A stretch of DNA of 64,000 nt from DATJGF01 sp035495315 (lineage in GTDB: Bacteria > Verrucomicrobiota > Verrucomicrobiia > Limisphaerales > UBA8199). This document shows positions 17,028 through 26,390 of this stretch, one piece after another (position 1 is the first letter of the stretch; every line of letters begins with the position of its first letter). A model generated the notes under the pieces. The model was not told where the DNA came from and searched no databases. It saw nothing but the letters and a program-made list of their open reading frames with translations. The stretch spans positions 1-64,000 of the forward strand of contig DATJGF010000036.1 of NCBI GenBank assembly GCA_035495315.1, written 5' to 3'. The position numbers and the translations under genes were made by a program.

Positions 17028-20000
17028 TCAGGCTGGAATTCCTAGGGAAGAACCTGTTTCCAGATTGGAGGGAGAAACCTGGCTCTCCTTACGTCTATAA
17101 ATGAGGTAATAGGCGCACGGCACGATAAAGACTGTCAACACCACTGAGACAGCCAATCCGCCAATGATCGAGCGCGCCAGCGGGGCGTAGGCCTCGCTTC
17201 CTGTGCCCAGCTTGGCCGCCATCGGGAGCAGGCCGATCAGTGTTGCCAGGGAGGTCATCAAAACCGGCCGCAAACGCACGCGACAGGCTACTGATACCGC
17301 TTCGCGCAGGGGCTTTCCTTCTTGGCGCAATCGCCGCGTAAACTCCACAATCAGGATGCTGTTGGAGACCACAATGCCGACCATCATTACGACCCCCATT
17401 AAAGACATCACATTCAGTGTAGTGCCGGACGCAAAGAGCAACAGCAACACTCCGGTCAATCCGGTCGGCACCGCCAACAGGATCAGAAATGGATCAAGAA
17501 ATGACTCAAACTGGGCGACGAGAATGAGATAAACCAACAGGGTTGAAAGCAGTAAGCCGAAGCCAAAGCTGCGAAAGGAAACCTGCATAGCCTTTGCCGA
17601 CCCACGCACCCGGGGGCGAACATTCTCCGGTAGCTTAGTATCGCGCAGGACCTTTTCAACGCCTGCCAAAACCTGGCTCAGATCCTCTCCCTTGGGTGCA
17701 ACGTAAACGTCCACGACCCTGCGCAATTGATAATGATCGACTTCGGTCGGCGCTTTGAAATGGCGCAAATGACTGACCGCATCCAGACGCGTCGGTTTGG
17801 ACAAACGTGCGCCGCGTAGCGGTACCGACGAAAGATCACCGAAATTCTTTACGAACCCTTCTGGATACTGAATCGTGAGCAGGTAGTCGTTGCCACTTTT
17901 GGGATCGACCCAAAAGCTCGGGGCGATCATTCCATCAGAAGTTAGGGCGGTGATAACGTTCCCAACGACTTCTTTTTCGTTCAAACCCAGCTCGCTGGCG
18001 CGGATGCGATCGACCTCTAATTTAAGCGCCGGATAGTCGACATCCTGCGGCACCAACACGTCACTAACCCCCGGCAAGGTCCGCACCTGCCGGGCAATTT
18101 CCATCGCACCGGCGTGGGCTGCCTGCATATCCATGCCGCTGACCTGGATGTCCAAAGGTGCAGGCATGCCCAAATTCAAAATGGCATCGACCAATCCGCC
18201 GGTCTGGAAATAAGCCGAAACCTGCGGCAACTCTTTGTTTAAGCGATCGCGCACAAGGTTCATGTATTCAAAACTGCTCAAGCGATGGTCTTCGGCAAGC
18301 GCCACCTGGACAAAGGCCGTGTGCGGTCCTGAATTGGGCGTATAAATGGCCGAAAAGCCCGGCGTAACTCCGATGTTTGAGACCAGAATGCGAAGGTCGC
18401 GAGCGGGAACTACCCGGCGAACAATCTGTTCGACTTGCTCCACAATTTGATCGGTGAGTTCGATGCGTGTGCCCGCGGGAGCTTTAAGGTTGATGACGAA
18501 TTGACCGGGATCGGTCCTGGGGAAATAGGCTTTGCCAATGAGTGGGTAGAGCGTCAGGCTTACCAAAAACAGCCCGGTAATCCCCAAAACCGTGGCCATG
18601 GGTCGCAGCAATGCCAGGTTCAGAGTGCCTTCGTACCGGTTCAGCATCTGGTTGAACTTACGATTGAACCAGGCATTGAATTTCCGCCCCCAACCGGTGT
18701 CATTTGCATGCTCAAGCAGTTCCGCGCCGTGGTGCCCTTTGATTAACTTGGCACAAAACAACGGCACAACTGTCATCGCTACAACGTACGAGGCCAGCAG
18801 CGATAGCACGACTGCCAACGCCAGTGCTGTGAAAAGAAATCGGCTGACTCCATACAGGAACAACACCGGGAAAAACACGACGACCGTGGTGAGGGTCGCT
18901 GCTAAAACCGGCAAAGCGACCTCTTTGCCGCCTCGTTCGGCCGCGACCGCAGGTGCTTCGCCCAACTCCAGATGGCGGAAAATGTTCTCGAGTACCACCA
19001 CCGAATTGTCGATCAGCCGTGAAAAAGCCAGCGCCAAGCCGCCCAGCACCATCGCATTGACTGTGTTGCCACCGACGGACAGGGCAATAAATGCGGCCAG
19101 AGCCGAAAGTGGAATGGAAAGGAACACGGCGATAGTCGCTCGCATGCTGCCCAGGAAGACCAATATCATTATCCCTGTGAGGATCAGGCCGATGGCGCCT
19201 TCATGAATGAGATTCTCGATGGCGGTCCGAACGAAAACGGATTGGTCGAAGACGACTTTTGTGACCAGTTGTTTCGGCACGTCCAGCAATTGCCCGGCCC
19301 CAATCGCCTCCCTGATGCCGTCCACAACCGAAATGGTGTTGGCATCGCCGCCCTGCTTGAGCACAGGCAAATACACGGAGGGCTGCCCATCGACCCGCAC
19401 GATGTTGTATTGGATCTGAGAGGCATCTTCGGCTTTGCCCACATCGCCAACCAGGACGGAAGCATTGCCAACTGTCTTAAGCGGCAGGCGATTAATGTCC
19501 TTGATATCATCGACTTGGCTGTTGGCATACAGATTGTAATCGTAATGCCCAATTTTCACGTCGCCAGCCGGCAGAATCAGGTTGGCCTCATTGACCGTGC
19601 GCACCACATCCATCACGCTCAGCTGATGCGCCTCAAGTTTGAGCGGGTCCACATAGACCATAATCTGGCGATATCGCCCGCCAAAAGGCTGTGGTACTGA
19701 GGCGCCGGGCACACTGGCGACCTGGTTACGTACGTTGTATTGTCCCAGATCACGTAACTGGGCCTCCTTCAACCCCTCGCCTTTCAAAGTGATGAGACAG
19801 ACCGGCAGGCTGGAGGCATCGAATTTTAACACCACCGGAGGTAGTGTACCCGGCGGCAGCTTCCGCAGATCGGCCATGGCGAGGTTGGCAATGCTGGTCA
19901 CCGCTGAATCAGAATTAAAGCCGGGCTGGAAGAACACCTTAATCAGACTCACGCCGGGCAATGATCGCGATTCGATGTGATCGATGCCGCTGGCTAACGT

Positions 20001-20207
20001 GAAGAAGCGTTCGAAACGCCCCGTAATATCGGTCTCGATCTGTTCGGGCGGCATTCCAGAAAAGAAGGTAGCTACCACCACGACGGGAATTCGGATCGGC
20101 GGAAACAAGTCCACGGGCATGCGGACGAGACTCGTCACGCCCACGACGCAAACAATCAGACAGGCGACGATGATTAGGTAAGGGTAGCGTAAGGAAAAGC
20201 GCGACAT
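17028..20207 (-). CDS. RND efflux pump inner-membrane permease (AcrB/HAE-1 type)
   Basis: A 1059-residue RND transporter. It starts at MSRFSLRYPYLIIV, where transmembrane helix 1 begins at once; the upstream in-frame extension (to 20306) is non-coding in character. The protein shows the duplicated RND plan with two large periplasmic loops and 12 helices. In helix 4 the proton-relay region reads RLIDNSVVVLENI, keeping one of the two adjacent acidic residues of AcrB and having Asn for the other. It belongs to the metal/drug efflux superfamily; the substrate is unknown. It lies between the RraA-like gene and the TolC-like gene of the same operon. Confidence 0.92.
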   Translation of the reverse strand: MSRFSLRYPYLIIVACLIVCVVGVTSLVRMPVDLFPPIRIPVVVVATFFSGMPPEQIETDITGRFERFFTLASGIDHIESRSLPGVSLIKVFFQPGFNSDSAVTSIANLAMADLRKLPPGTLPPVVLKFDASSLPVCLITLKGEGLKEAQLRDLGQYNVRNQVASVPGASVPQPFGGRYRQIMVYVDPLKLEAHQLSVMDVVRTVNEANLILPAGDVKIGHYDYNLYANSQVDDIKDINRLPLKTVGNASVLVGDVGKAEDASQIQYNIVRVDGQPSVYLPVLKQGGDANTISVVDGIREAIGAGQLLDVPKQLVTKVVFDQSVFVRTAIENLIHEGAIGLILTGIMILVFLGSMRATIAVFLSIPLSALAAFIALSVGGNTVNAMVLGGLALAFSRLIDNSVVVLENIFRHLELGEAPAVAAERGGKEVALPVLAATLTTVVVFFPVLFLYGVSRFLFTALALAVVLSLLASYVVAMTVVPLFCAKLIKGHHGAELLEHANDTGWGRKFNAWFNRKFNQMLNRYEGTLNLALLRPMATVLGITGLFLVSLTLYPLIGKAYFPRTDPGQFVINLKAPAGTRIELTDQIVEQVEQIVRRVVPARDLRILVSNIGVTPGFSAIYTPNSGPHTAFVQVALAEDHRLSSFEYMNLVRDRLNKELPQVSAYFQTGGLVDAILNLGMPAPLDIQVSGMDMQAAHAGAMEIARQVRTLPGVSDVLVPQDVDYPALKLEVDRIRASELGLNEKEVVGNVITALTSDGMIAPSFWVDPKSGNDYLLTIQYPEGFVKNFGDLSSVPLRGARLSKPTRLDAVSHLRHFKAPTEVDHYQLRRVVDVYVAPKGEDLSQVLAGVEKVLRDTKLPENVRPRVRGSAKAMQVSFRSFGFGLLLSTLLVYLILVAQFESFLDPFLILLAVPTGLTGVLLLLFASGTTLNVMSLMGVVMMVGIVVSNSILIVEFTRRLRQEGKPLREAVSVACRVRLRPVLMTSLATLIGLLPMAAKLGTGSEAYAPLARSIIGGLAVSVVLTVFIVPCAYYLIYRRKESQVSPSNLETGSSLGIPA

Positions 20208-20334
20208 GGGAGCTAATGCGTGCTGCGTACTGCGCAAAACGTAAAACGTAAAACGCAATCGCGGTGATATACACCGGTTAGTGACCTGGACGATGCCGGC
20301 ATACAACTTTCAACGGACCGGTGCTTTAATCCGT

Positions 20335-21042
20335 TCATCGATTCGCATCGAGTTTGTTGGTCGCGATCATGGTTCGCAGCTTCTCGAGCGAAAAGTCAGG
20401 CGCGCGGCAAAACGCAATCAAAGCTTGTTCGGTTTTGGCAATCTTTGCCGCTACGGCAGGAACGCGTTCAGCAATATCCAGCGGTATCGATTGGACCCCG
20501 TGCAGATCGCCGTGGAGCAAATCGCCAGAACTGATGTTCAAGCCGCCCATCTCGAGAGGCTTACCAATTTCTACGATGTGCACGTAGGCATGGGACACCG
20601 ACAAACTCCCCGCAAAAAAATGAAACCCAACACTCCGGGCTGCGGGAATATCGCGAACCGAGCCATTGGTGACAACCCCCACACAATGCAGCGCGCGAAG
20701 GATATTCAGGTGGACTCCGCCGACCAAGGACCCCAAGCCGGGACGCGATGAGACATCGTGCACAACCACTACTCGCGGCTCCGGCAACGAAACGATGTAA
20801 TCCCACCAATCGGTACGGTCAGGATAAGTGCCGTCGGTCGTTGGGGGTGCAGAGCCGCGAATTTTGATCGTCGCGGCGTATCCAATCATTGGAGGAAAAT
20901 GTGGAAAGAGGCACCGGATGGTGTGGTCCATAAACCCTTCGTTGCGCAGGCGCTCATGGAAGGTCTCGATCGCATTTGCCAGTGTGCATGCGTCGATGCG
21001 TCCCAGTGCTTCCAGGAGTTGCGGGCTCAAAGGGAGAGTCAT
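20335..21042 (-). CDS. RraA-like protein (HMG/CHA aldolase family)
   Basis: A 235-residue RraA/MenG-like protein. The family core is GGVHLNILRALHCVGVVTNGSVRDIPAAR, carrying the Arg-Asp pair and Gly-rich loop that bind metal and oxoacid in 4-hydroxy-4-methyl-2-oxoglutarate aldolases. E. coli RraA instead binds RNase E, so function cannot be assumed from the fold. Its ATG overlaps the adaptor gene's TGA (ATGA at 21039-21042), so it is translated from the efflux operon, which is an unusual location. The N-terminal stretch (LEALGRIDACTLANAIETF) is standard for the family. Confidence 0.85.
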   Translation of the reverse strand: MTLPLSPQLLEALGRIDACTLANAIETFHERLRNEGFMDHTIRCLFPHFPPMIGYAATIKIRGSAPPTTDGTYPDRTDWWDYIVSLPEPRVVVVHDVSSRPGLGSLVGGVHLNILRALHCVGVVTNGSVRDIPAARSVGFHFFAGSLSVSHAYVHIVEIGKPLEMGGLNISSGDLLHGDLHGVQSIPLDIAERVPAVAAKIAKTEQALIAFCRAPDFSLEKLRTMIATNKLDANR

Positions 21043-22310
21043 TGTTGCGCCAGGGAACCGATCAGTTTGGCTTGCACTTTTTGACCAGGCTTGACCTGCG
21101 ACCGGCTGCCGATCATTACCAGGTCACCTTCTTTCAGGCCGGATATCACTTCATACTTACCTGGCGTCTCGAGCCCCAGTGTGACGGGTCGCTCCTCGAC
21201 CGTACCGTCGCCCTCCACTAGATAGACGCTGGGCACCTTGTCGCTTGAGACTGCCTCGGTCGGGATCGTCAGCGCTTGCGCTCGACGTTGGACTTTTAAA
21301 ATGAGCGTCGCGTACATGCCCGGCACCAGTTCGAGGTTGGGGTTGGGCACCTCGATTTCGGTAAGCATTGTCCGGGTGTCCTCATCCACGTTATACGTGT
21401 ACCGCGAAATTGTTCCTGTGAAAGCTTTAGCATCAGGAGACTCAACCTTAACCTCTACAGGGTCGCCCACCCGAATATCCTTCACATAGGCAAGTGATAC
21501 CGGGAAGTCGAGGCGCAGGTGGTAATTGTCCGAGACTCGCACCAGCGGCAGGGATTGCGTGGCGGATGCGGTGCCGGCCTGGATTAGGGCGCCCGGGTCG
21601 ACGAAGCGCCGGGTGATCACGCCATCAAAGGGCGCCGTGATCCGTGTATAAGCAAGGAGCGTCTGGTATTTTTGTACTTCGGCTTTGGCGCCTGCAATGG
21701 CCGCAGCGGTGTCCAGCTCCTTGGCTTCCGCAGCATCGAGTTCCTGCAAAGCCACACCGTTTGGCTGAGCCCGGTTTACGGCTACCAAGCGCGTATAGAT
21801 TAGATTGGCATTGGTGTAGTTGGCTTCGGCCTTTTTCTGCGCCGCGATGGCATTGTCCAATTCATCCTTGAGTTCGGGAACATCCAGCGTCGCTAACACC
21901 TGACCGGCTTTAACCTTGTCCCCGATATCGACGTTCATTTGATCGACATAACCCGAAACTTTGGCATGTAACTCGACTTGCACGAACGGCCTGAACTCAG
22001 CCGGGATCGTCACTTGATTGTACAGATCCTCCCGGCTGACGCGTGCGACCGCCACGGATTGTCGCACATCCACGATGGGTAACGTGGTAGTGGCTCTCCC
22101 ATGGCTGCTGGCGAATCGCCAAACTGGCAACAACAGCGCGGCCCCGACCAGCAGGCCACTAATTCGCCAATCCAGACGGCTCGCCACCCGAGAGCGATAC
22201 AGAAAGGGAACAGCTTGGCTCGCTTTTGGCCCTTGCGGCGGCGGTGCCTGGCTTGGAACCGGTGCAACAGCATCTGAATCTTTGATCGGCGGATGGGTTT
22301 CAGTCTTCAT
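21039..22310 (-). CDS. RND efflux periplasmic adaptor (membrane fusion protein)
   Basis: A 423-residue HlyD/AcrA-type adaptor. A Pro-rich cytoplasmic start of about 45 residues leads into one membrane helix (SGLLVGAALLLPVWRF). It is followed by a biotinyl-lipoyl half-motif (VELHAKVSGYVDQMNVDIGDKVKAGQVLATLD), an alpha-hairpin, and the second lipoyl half plus beta-barrel (TRITAPFDGVITRRFVDPGALI). It bridges the RND pump to the TolC-like channel. It begins two bases after the sensor-kinase stop and overlaps the RraA-like start by four bases. Confidence 0.92.
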   Translation of the reverse strand: MKTETHPPIKDSDAVAPVPSQAPPPQGPKASQAVPFLYRSRVASRLDWRISGLLVGAALLLPVWRFASSHGRATTTLPIVDVRQSVAVARVSREDLYNQVTIPAEFRPFVQVELHAKVSGYVDQMNVDIGDKVKAGQVLATLDVPELKDELDNAIAAQKKAEANYTNANLIYTRLVAVNRAQPNGVALQELDAAEAKELDTAAAIAGAKAEVQKYQTLLAYTRITAPFDGVITRRFVDPGALIQAGTASATQSLPLVRVSDNYHLRLDFPVSLAYVKDIRVGDPVEVKVESPDAKAFTGTISRYTYNVDEDTRTMLTEIEVPNPNLELVPGMYATLILKVQRRAQALTIPTEAVSSDKVPSVYLVEGDGTVEERPVTLGLETPGKYEVISGLKEGDLVMIGSRSQVKPGQKVQAKLIGSLAQQ

Positions 22311-22312
22311 TG

Positions 22313-23746
22313 TTATTTTGTCCCGAGCTGAGGCGCGGTTGCCGGCACCCGTGGGAGTTCCACGCGAAAACGGCTACCCTGGCCGAGTGTGCTGCTAGCC
22401 TCAACCTTTCCGTGGTGAGCGGTGCAGATGGATTTCACGATGGAAAGGCCCAGCCCGGCGCCTCCTTGCTCGCGTGACCGTGCGGTATCGACCCGGAAAA
22501 AGCGCTCGAAAACTTTCGGCAGCACTTGGGTCGGAATGCCGATGCCATTATCGACAACTTCGAGAACGGCTTTGCCATTTTGTGCGAAAACCGTCAATGC
22601 GACCGATCCCCCTTCAGGCGTGTATTTAATCGCATTGTCGAGTAGATTCACCACCACCTGCTTCAAACGCGCCCGATCCCCCTCAACCCAAACGCCGACG
22701 TTGCCCTGGCAGGTGAGTTTTATCTTTTTATCCTCGGCCAAAAGCGACATCTGATCAGCGGTCGCGGAGACCAGTTGTGCTAAATCGAATTTGACCCACT
22801 CCGCGGCGGCTTCCCCGGCATCGAGCCTGGAAATCGCGAATAGGCCTTCGACAATATTCGTCAACCGATCAACTTCCTCGAGCGCACTGCCCAGTCGATC
22901 GCGCCAATCCGGCGACTGCGGACCTTTATGCACAAAGTCCTCCAGTTCGCCTTTGAGCACGGTCAAAGGCGTCCGCAGTTCATGAGAGGCATCGGCGACA
23001 AATCGGCGCGAATACTGGAACGCTGCGTCCAGCCGCTCGATCATATGGTTCAATGCGATTGAAAGGCGCTCCAGTTCGTCGCCAGTTCGCGCCACGGGCA
23101 GACGTCCGCCGAGATTTTGGGAACTGATGCGCTCAGCGCTCGAGGCGATTTGGTCTACCGGCGCCAGGGCTCGCTTGACCAGCACATAGCCGCCGCCTAA
23201 CGCAATAACCCCAACCAGCGGCAACATCGCTCCCAGAAAAATAAACCACTTTCTCAGCTCCGTCCGGACCTCGTCCATGGGCGCGCCAGTCTCCACCAGG
23301 TAAGCGACTCCTCCGGGCAATTGGAGTACGTGCGAGGTCACCAAGACAGCCCGGCCGCCAAGGAGGGGGACCTCGCGAGCGCCTTCCGTGCTCTGGGGCC
23401 ACTTCGGCGGGGGTAACGTTGTGGGATCGAATGTCTGGCTTTTTGGCGGCGGCGAAATGTACAAGAGCACCCCATCCCGTTGCGAGATGCGGACGAAACG
23501 GTCATTGACATCGGGAGCGTAGCGGGCCTCAACCTCACTACCGACACGGTTTTCAGAGTGGCTCGCGATCTCCTCGCGCAGGAGTTGGGCAACCTGGCGG
23601 GCACGTCGCAACTGATTCTCCTTCAGCGAACTCACGAGCGACGTGCGCAACGCAACATAGGTTGCGGCGCCCAACAGCATAAAACAGCCGAGAAGCAGGC
23701 ACGCATACCAGCCAATCAAGCGGAACTTGAGTGATTGAGTGTTCAC
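22313..23746 (-). CDS. Two-component sensor histidine kinase
   Basis: A 477-residue transmembrane kinase. Helix 1 (about residues 10-32) and helix 2 (about 168-190) enclose a periplasmic sensor region of about 135 residues. A HAMP domain follows (LAPVDQIASSAERISSQNLGG), then the DHp box with phospho-acceptor H255 in DASHELRTPL. The ATPase lobe has N-box LLDNAIKYTPEGG, G1 VVDNGIGIP and G2 GGAGLGLSIVK. The GTG start overlaps the response-regulator stop by four bases (23743-23746). It resembles CusS/heavy-metal sensor kinases in layout, consistent with controlling the efflux genes downstream. Confidence 0.93.
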   Translation of the reverse strand: MNTQSLKFRLIGWYACLLLGCFMLLGAATYVALRTSLVSSLKENQLRRARQVAQLLREEIASHSENRVGSEVEARYAPDVNDRFVRISQRDGVLLYISPPPKSQTFDPTTLPPPKWPQSTEGAREVPLLGGRAVLVTSHVLQLPGGVAYLVETGAPMDEVRTELRKWFIFLGAMLPLVGVIALGGGYVLVKRALAPVDQIASSAERISSQNLGGRLPVARTGDELERLSIALNHMIERLDAAFQYSRRFVADASHELRTPLTVLKGELEDFVHKGPQSPDWRDRLGSALEEVDRLTNIVEGLFAISRLDAGEAAAEWVKFDLAQLVSATADQMSLLAEDKKIKLTCQGNVGVWVEGDRARLKQVVVNLLDNAIKYTPEGGSVALTVFAQNGKAVLEVVDNGIGIPTQVLPKVFERFFRVDTARSREQGGAGLGLSIVKSICTAHHGKVEASSTLGQGSRFRVELPRVPATAPQLGTK

Positions 23747-24423
23747 GAGTCCTGTTCCTCCCCGAGGGAATAACCGACCCCGCGCACCGTATGGATTAGC
23801 TGCGTCGAAAAGGGATCATCTACTTTACTCCTCAGGTGGCGCACATAAACGTCAACAATGTTGGTCAGCCCTTCGAAGCTCTCATCCCAGACGTGCTCGA
23901 CAATCATCGTGCGCGAGAGCACCCGGCCCGCATTGGCAGCCAGATACTCCAGCAGCCCATACTCTTTCGCCGTGAGTTCGATCCGTTTCCCGCCGCGGCG
24001 CACTTGTTGCGTCAGACGATCAATTTCGAGGTCCGCCACCCTAACGACTGGCGCCCGCCCGGCCGGAGGCCTGCGTAATAACGCCTTCACCCGCACCAAT
24101 AACTCGGCAAAGGCGAATGGTTTCGTCAGGTAATCATCCGCGCCGGCTTCGAAATTGGCGACTTTTTCCGCCGTCCCATCGCGGGCCGTAAGCACCAGCA
24201 CAGCAGCCGTTTTGCCTTTCTGCCGCAAGCGCCTCAGCAACTCCGTCCCCGCCAGACCCGGCAACATCAAATCCAGAATGACCAGGTCATAATCCACCGT
24301 CGAAGCCAGATCCCAGCCGGACACGCCATCATAGGCCAGGTCGACGGCGAAGCGCTCAGCGCGTAAACCCCGCGCCACAAAATCAGCGACTTTTTTCTCG
24401 TCCTCTACCAGCAACAGACGCAT
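23743..24423 (-). CDS. OmpR/PhoB-family response regulator
   Basis: A 226-residue regulator. The receiver domain has acidic pocket residues E7/D8, phospho-acceptor D51 in VILDLMLPG, and Lys in LTKPF near 101. The C-terminal winged-helix domain is recognisable from EYGLLEYLAANAGRVLSRTMIVEHVWD and the wing YVRHLRSKVDDP. It is the first gene of the six-gene efflux operon and would normally activate it in response to the cognate kinase. An imperfect dyad lies in the divergent promoter gap just upstream (24461-24485). Confidence 0.94.
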   Translation of the reverse strand: MRLLLVEDEKKVADFVARGLRAERFAVDLAYDGVSGWDLASTVDYDLVILDLMLPGLAGTELLRRLRQKGKTAAVLVLTARDGTAEKVANFEAGADDYLTKPFAFAELLVRVKALLRRPPAGRAPVVRVADLEIDRLTQQVRRGGKRIELTAKEYGLLEYLAANAGRVLSRTMIVEHVWDESFEGLTNIVDVYVRHLRSKVDDPFSTQLIHTVRGVGYSLGEEQDS

Positions 24424-24460
24424 TTGAAATGCAAGTTAGCACTCCACTATTAAAAAGACC

Positions 24461-24485
24461 TGAATGGAAAATTAAAATTCATTCA
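24461..24485. promoter_or_regulatory. Dyad TGAATG-N13-CATTCA in the divergent promoter gap
   Basis: The 100-bp gap between the response-regulator gene and the divergent lipoprotein gene is AT-rich and contains TGAATG, AAAATTAAAATT, CATTCA, a 6-bp dyad with a symmetric AT core. Its position is right for an operator or activator site of the two-component system acting in both directions. This is inferred from position and symmetry only. Confidence 0.35.
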
Positions 24486-24525
24486 GAATATGTCCAATCG
24501 CATGAAATTGCGATAGTTTGGCGTC

Positions 24526-25080
24526 ATGGCAATCCTTTCCCAACACCACACTCGCCCACGCTGGCACACGACAGAAATTATCCGAGTCTGTTCACTGACT
24601 TTGTTTTGCGTGGTTGTGGCAGGGTGCGCCTCACGGAAGAGTCCTCTCGTACTTGATCCCATCGGCCCAGGCCCACACTCCGCTCTGACGGACGGCGGGC
24701 ACGGCTCATTGGTCGTCTATTCGGCCTTTGATCCGACACCTGATCTGAACCGGACGCCCTACCGGCATCGCTACACGGATTATCAGATTTTAAGCCCAGA
24801 TGGGAAACAGGTTCTCCAGGTAGTGGAGAACAATCGCGAGACGTTGTTGAACAGTCCTCCTCCAGTTCGGCTCGCGCCAGGCTCCTACCGCGTGGTCGCG
24901 CGCGCAAATGGGTATGGGTCAGTCACTGTGCCTGTCGTAATTAAGCCGGCACAAGTCACTTCCGTGCATCTGGAAGGAAGCGTTTGGTGGCCGCGCAGTT
25001 CACCGATTTTTCAGTCTGACCCGGTCCGTTTGCCGAAAGGCGAAATTGCCGGCTGGCGCGCCACCGGCGACAGCCATTAA
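24526..25080 (+). CDS. Lipoprotein with a PEGA/carboxypeptidase-regulatory-like domain
   Basis: A 184-residue protein. The hydrophobic segment RVCSLTLFCVVVAGC ends in a lipobox, predicting lipid attachment at the Cys of VAGC-ASRK. The mature part has a beta-sandwich feel (YQILSPDGKQVLQVVENN, LAPGSYRVVARANGYGSVTVPVVIKPAQVTSVHLEG), the PEGA-like pattern in which PGSYRV precedes a cell-surface beta fold. It is divergent from the two-component efflux operon and may be regulated with it. The N-region before the hydrophobic core is long (about 20 residues), so a later start is possible. Confidence 0.75.
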   Translation: MAILSQHHTRPRWHTTEIIRVCSLTLFCVVVAGCASRKSPLVLDPIGPGPHSALTDGGHGSLVVYSAFDPTPDLNRTPYRHRYTDYQILSPDGKQVLQVVENNRETLLNSPPPVRLAPGSYRVVARANGYGSVTVPVVIKPAQVTSVHLEGSVWWPRSSPIFQSDPVRLPKGEIAGWRATGDSH

Positions 25081-25528
25081 GCGCGTATACAAACATAATT
25101 TTCCCGAGAGATAACGAAGGCAACGAAGTCAAATTTTAATTTGCTCGCTTCGACTGCCTTTTGGTTGTTCTCCTCTTCGTTGTTTATCTCGTTATCGGCC
25201 AATAAAAACATTTGCACAGCGCCTGCACCCTTGATTATTAATTGTTAGTAGTTCTCCTGTTTTGCAGTAGTGGGTCGTCGTATGACTGAGATTTTCGGGC
25301 CAACCACGGGTCAAAGGGCCTGCGTGAGTAGCCGCTTTTACCGCGCGGCAAAAGCAGGCCGCGCCCCTCAACCCCTGTTCCCTTGGGTCAGGCCCATCTT
25401 CTCTGACCAGGATCGGCTCCCCGTCGCTGCATTCAGGGTTCGTCCTGGCCTCGTCCACCTTCCTGATGCGCGGGCGTGCATGGGAACTAACCATGCGAGG
25501 TCACACGATGTTATGACGCTGTCAGAGC
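25081..25528. other. Intergenic region with an imperfect inverted repeat
   Basis: No convincing gene. At 25107-25196 an imperfect inverted repeat pairs GAGATAACGAAGGCAACGAAG with CTTCGTTGTTTATCTCGTTATC around an inner AAATTTTAATTT palindrome. It is another of the palindromic intergenic elements of this genome. Downstream (25260-25520) an open frame of about 100 codons exists in a poor context and overlaps the sulfotransferase start, so I do not treat it as a gene. Confidence 0.5.
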
Positions 25529-26290
25529 ATGATCTCACACCGATACAAATGCATATTCATCGAAGTTCCGAAAACGGGGTCCACTAGCATTCGCGCTATT
25601 ATCGGCGAGCCTCCCCGGCCGCATCAGAACATTTGGCAAATAAAGCACGAGCTGGAGAATTGCTGGACGCGCTACGGTGGAGTAGGCAATAAAATCTTGG
25701 CCAGTTGTTACCTGCTTCTGCCTCTCGAACGACGGCAAGCGATCGGCCGGGACCTGTTCAACCGCTATTTGAAATTTGGCTTTGTGCGCAACCCCTGGGA
25801 CCGCGCGGTTTCGCTTTACGAGCGACGCGAGGGCCAGCAGGTCCGCGACAAAATGACCTTCGAGCAATTCGTTACCGGACTGAAATACAGCAGCAGCACC
25901 TGTATTCATCCCATGCCGCACCGCAATCAACTTGATTGGTTCGTCGATCCAGACGGCCGAGTCCTCGTCGATTTTATTGGCCGTTTCGAAAATATCGAAG
26001 AGGATTGGGCCTTTATCGCGCGCAAGCTTGGAGTGCAAACCCAGGTTCCTCATCTAAATCTCAATCCGGCGCGCACAAAGCCCTACACGGCATACTACAC
26101 GCCCAGAACCCGGCAGATTATTGGGGAACGGTTCAAAGAGGATATTGATTACTTCGGGTATGAATTTGAGGCGGAAACCGACGCCGATCGCCGGCAAAAA
26201 CTCGGTTGCGAACGGGTGCAGGCGCACAGTGCCCCCGGAACGCTGCGTTCACGCGGCAGCCCCGACCCAAAGTGTCCGCCTGCCGCCTGA
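25529..26290 (+). CDS. Sulfotransferase family protein
   Basis: A 253-residue Sulfotransfer_2-type enzyme, which by family transfers sulfate from PAPS to a carbohydrate or similar acceptor. The 5'-phosphosulfate loop is IEVPKTGSTSIRA (residues about 10-22), with the Lys of PKTGST. The 3'-phosphate site is FGFVRNPWDRAVSLY (about 87-101), carrying the expected Arg and Ser. The C-terminal 30 residues after DIDYFGYEFE are low-complexity and may be read-through beyond the ancestral end. No other sulfation gene is nearby. Confidence 0.83.
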   Translation: MISHRYKCIFIEVPKTGSTSIRAIIGEPPRPHQNIWQIKHELENCWTRYGGVGNKILASCYLLLPLERRQAIGRDLFNRYLKFGFVRNPWDRAVSLYERREGQQVRDKMTFEQFVTGLKYSSSTCIHPMPHRNQLDWFVDPDGRVLVDFIGRFENIEEDWAFIARKLGVQTQVPHLNLNPARTKPYTAYYTPRTRQIIGERFKEDIDYFGYEFEAETDADRRQKLGCERVQAHSAPGTLRSRGSPDPKCPPAA

Positions 26291-26390
26291 ACGCGGCGTT
26301 CCCATCTTTCCGTAGAGTATTGACGCTAGGGGCCGCTCGACTCACGATTGGGGGCCTGTGAGTTCAACAAGTATCCGGCGACGCAACGGT

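Noticed and set aside
25270..25587. A 105-codon frame before the sulfotransferase
   Set aside because: No ribosome binding site or domain, and it overlaps the sulfotransferase start.
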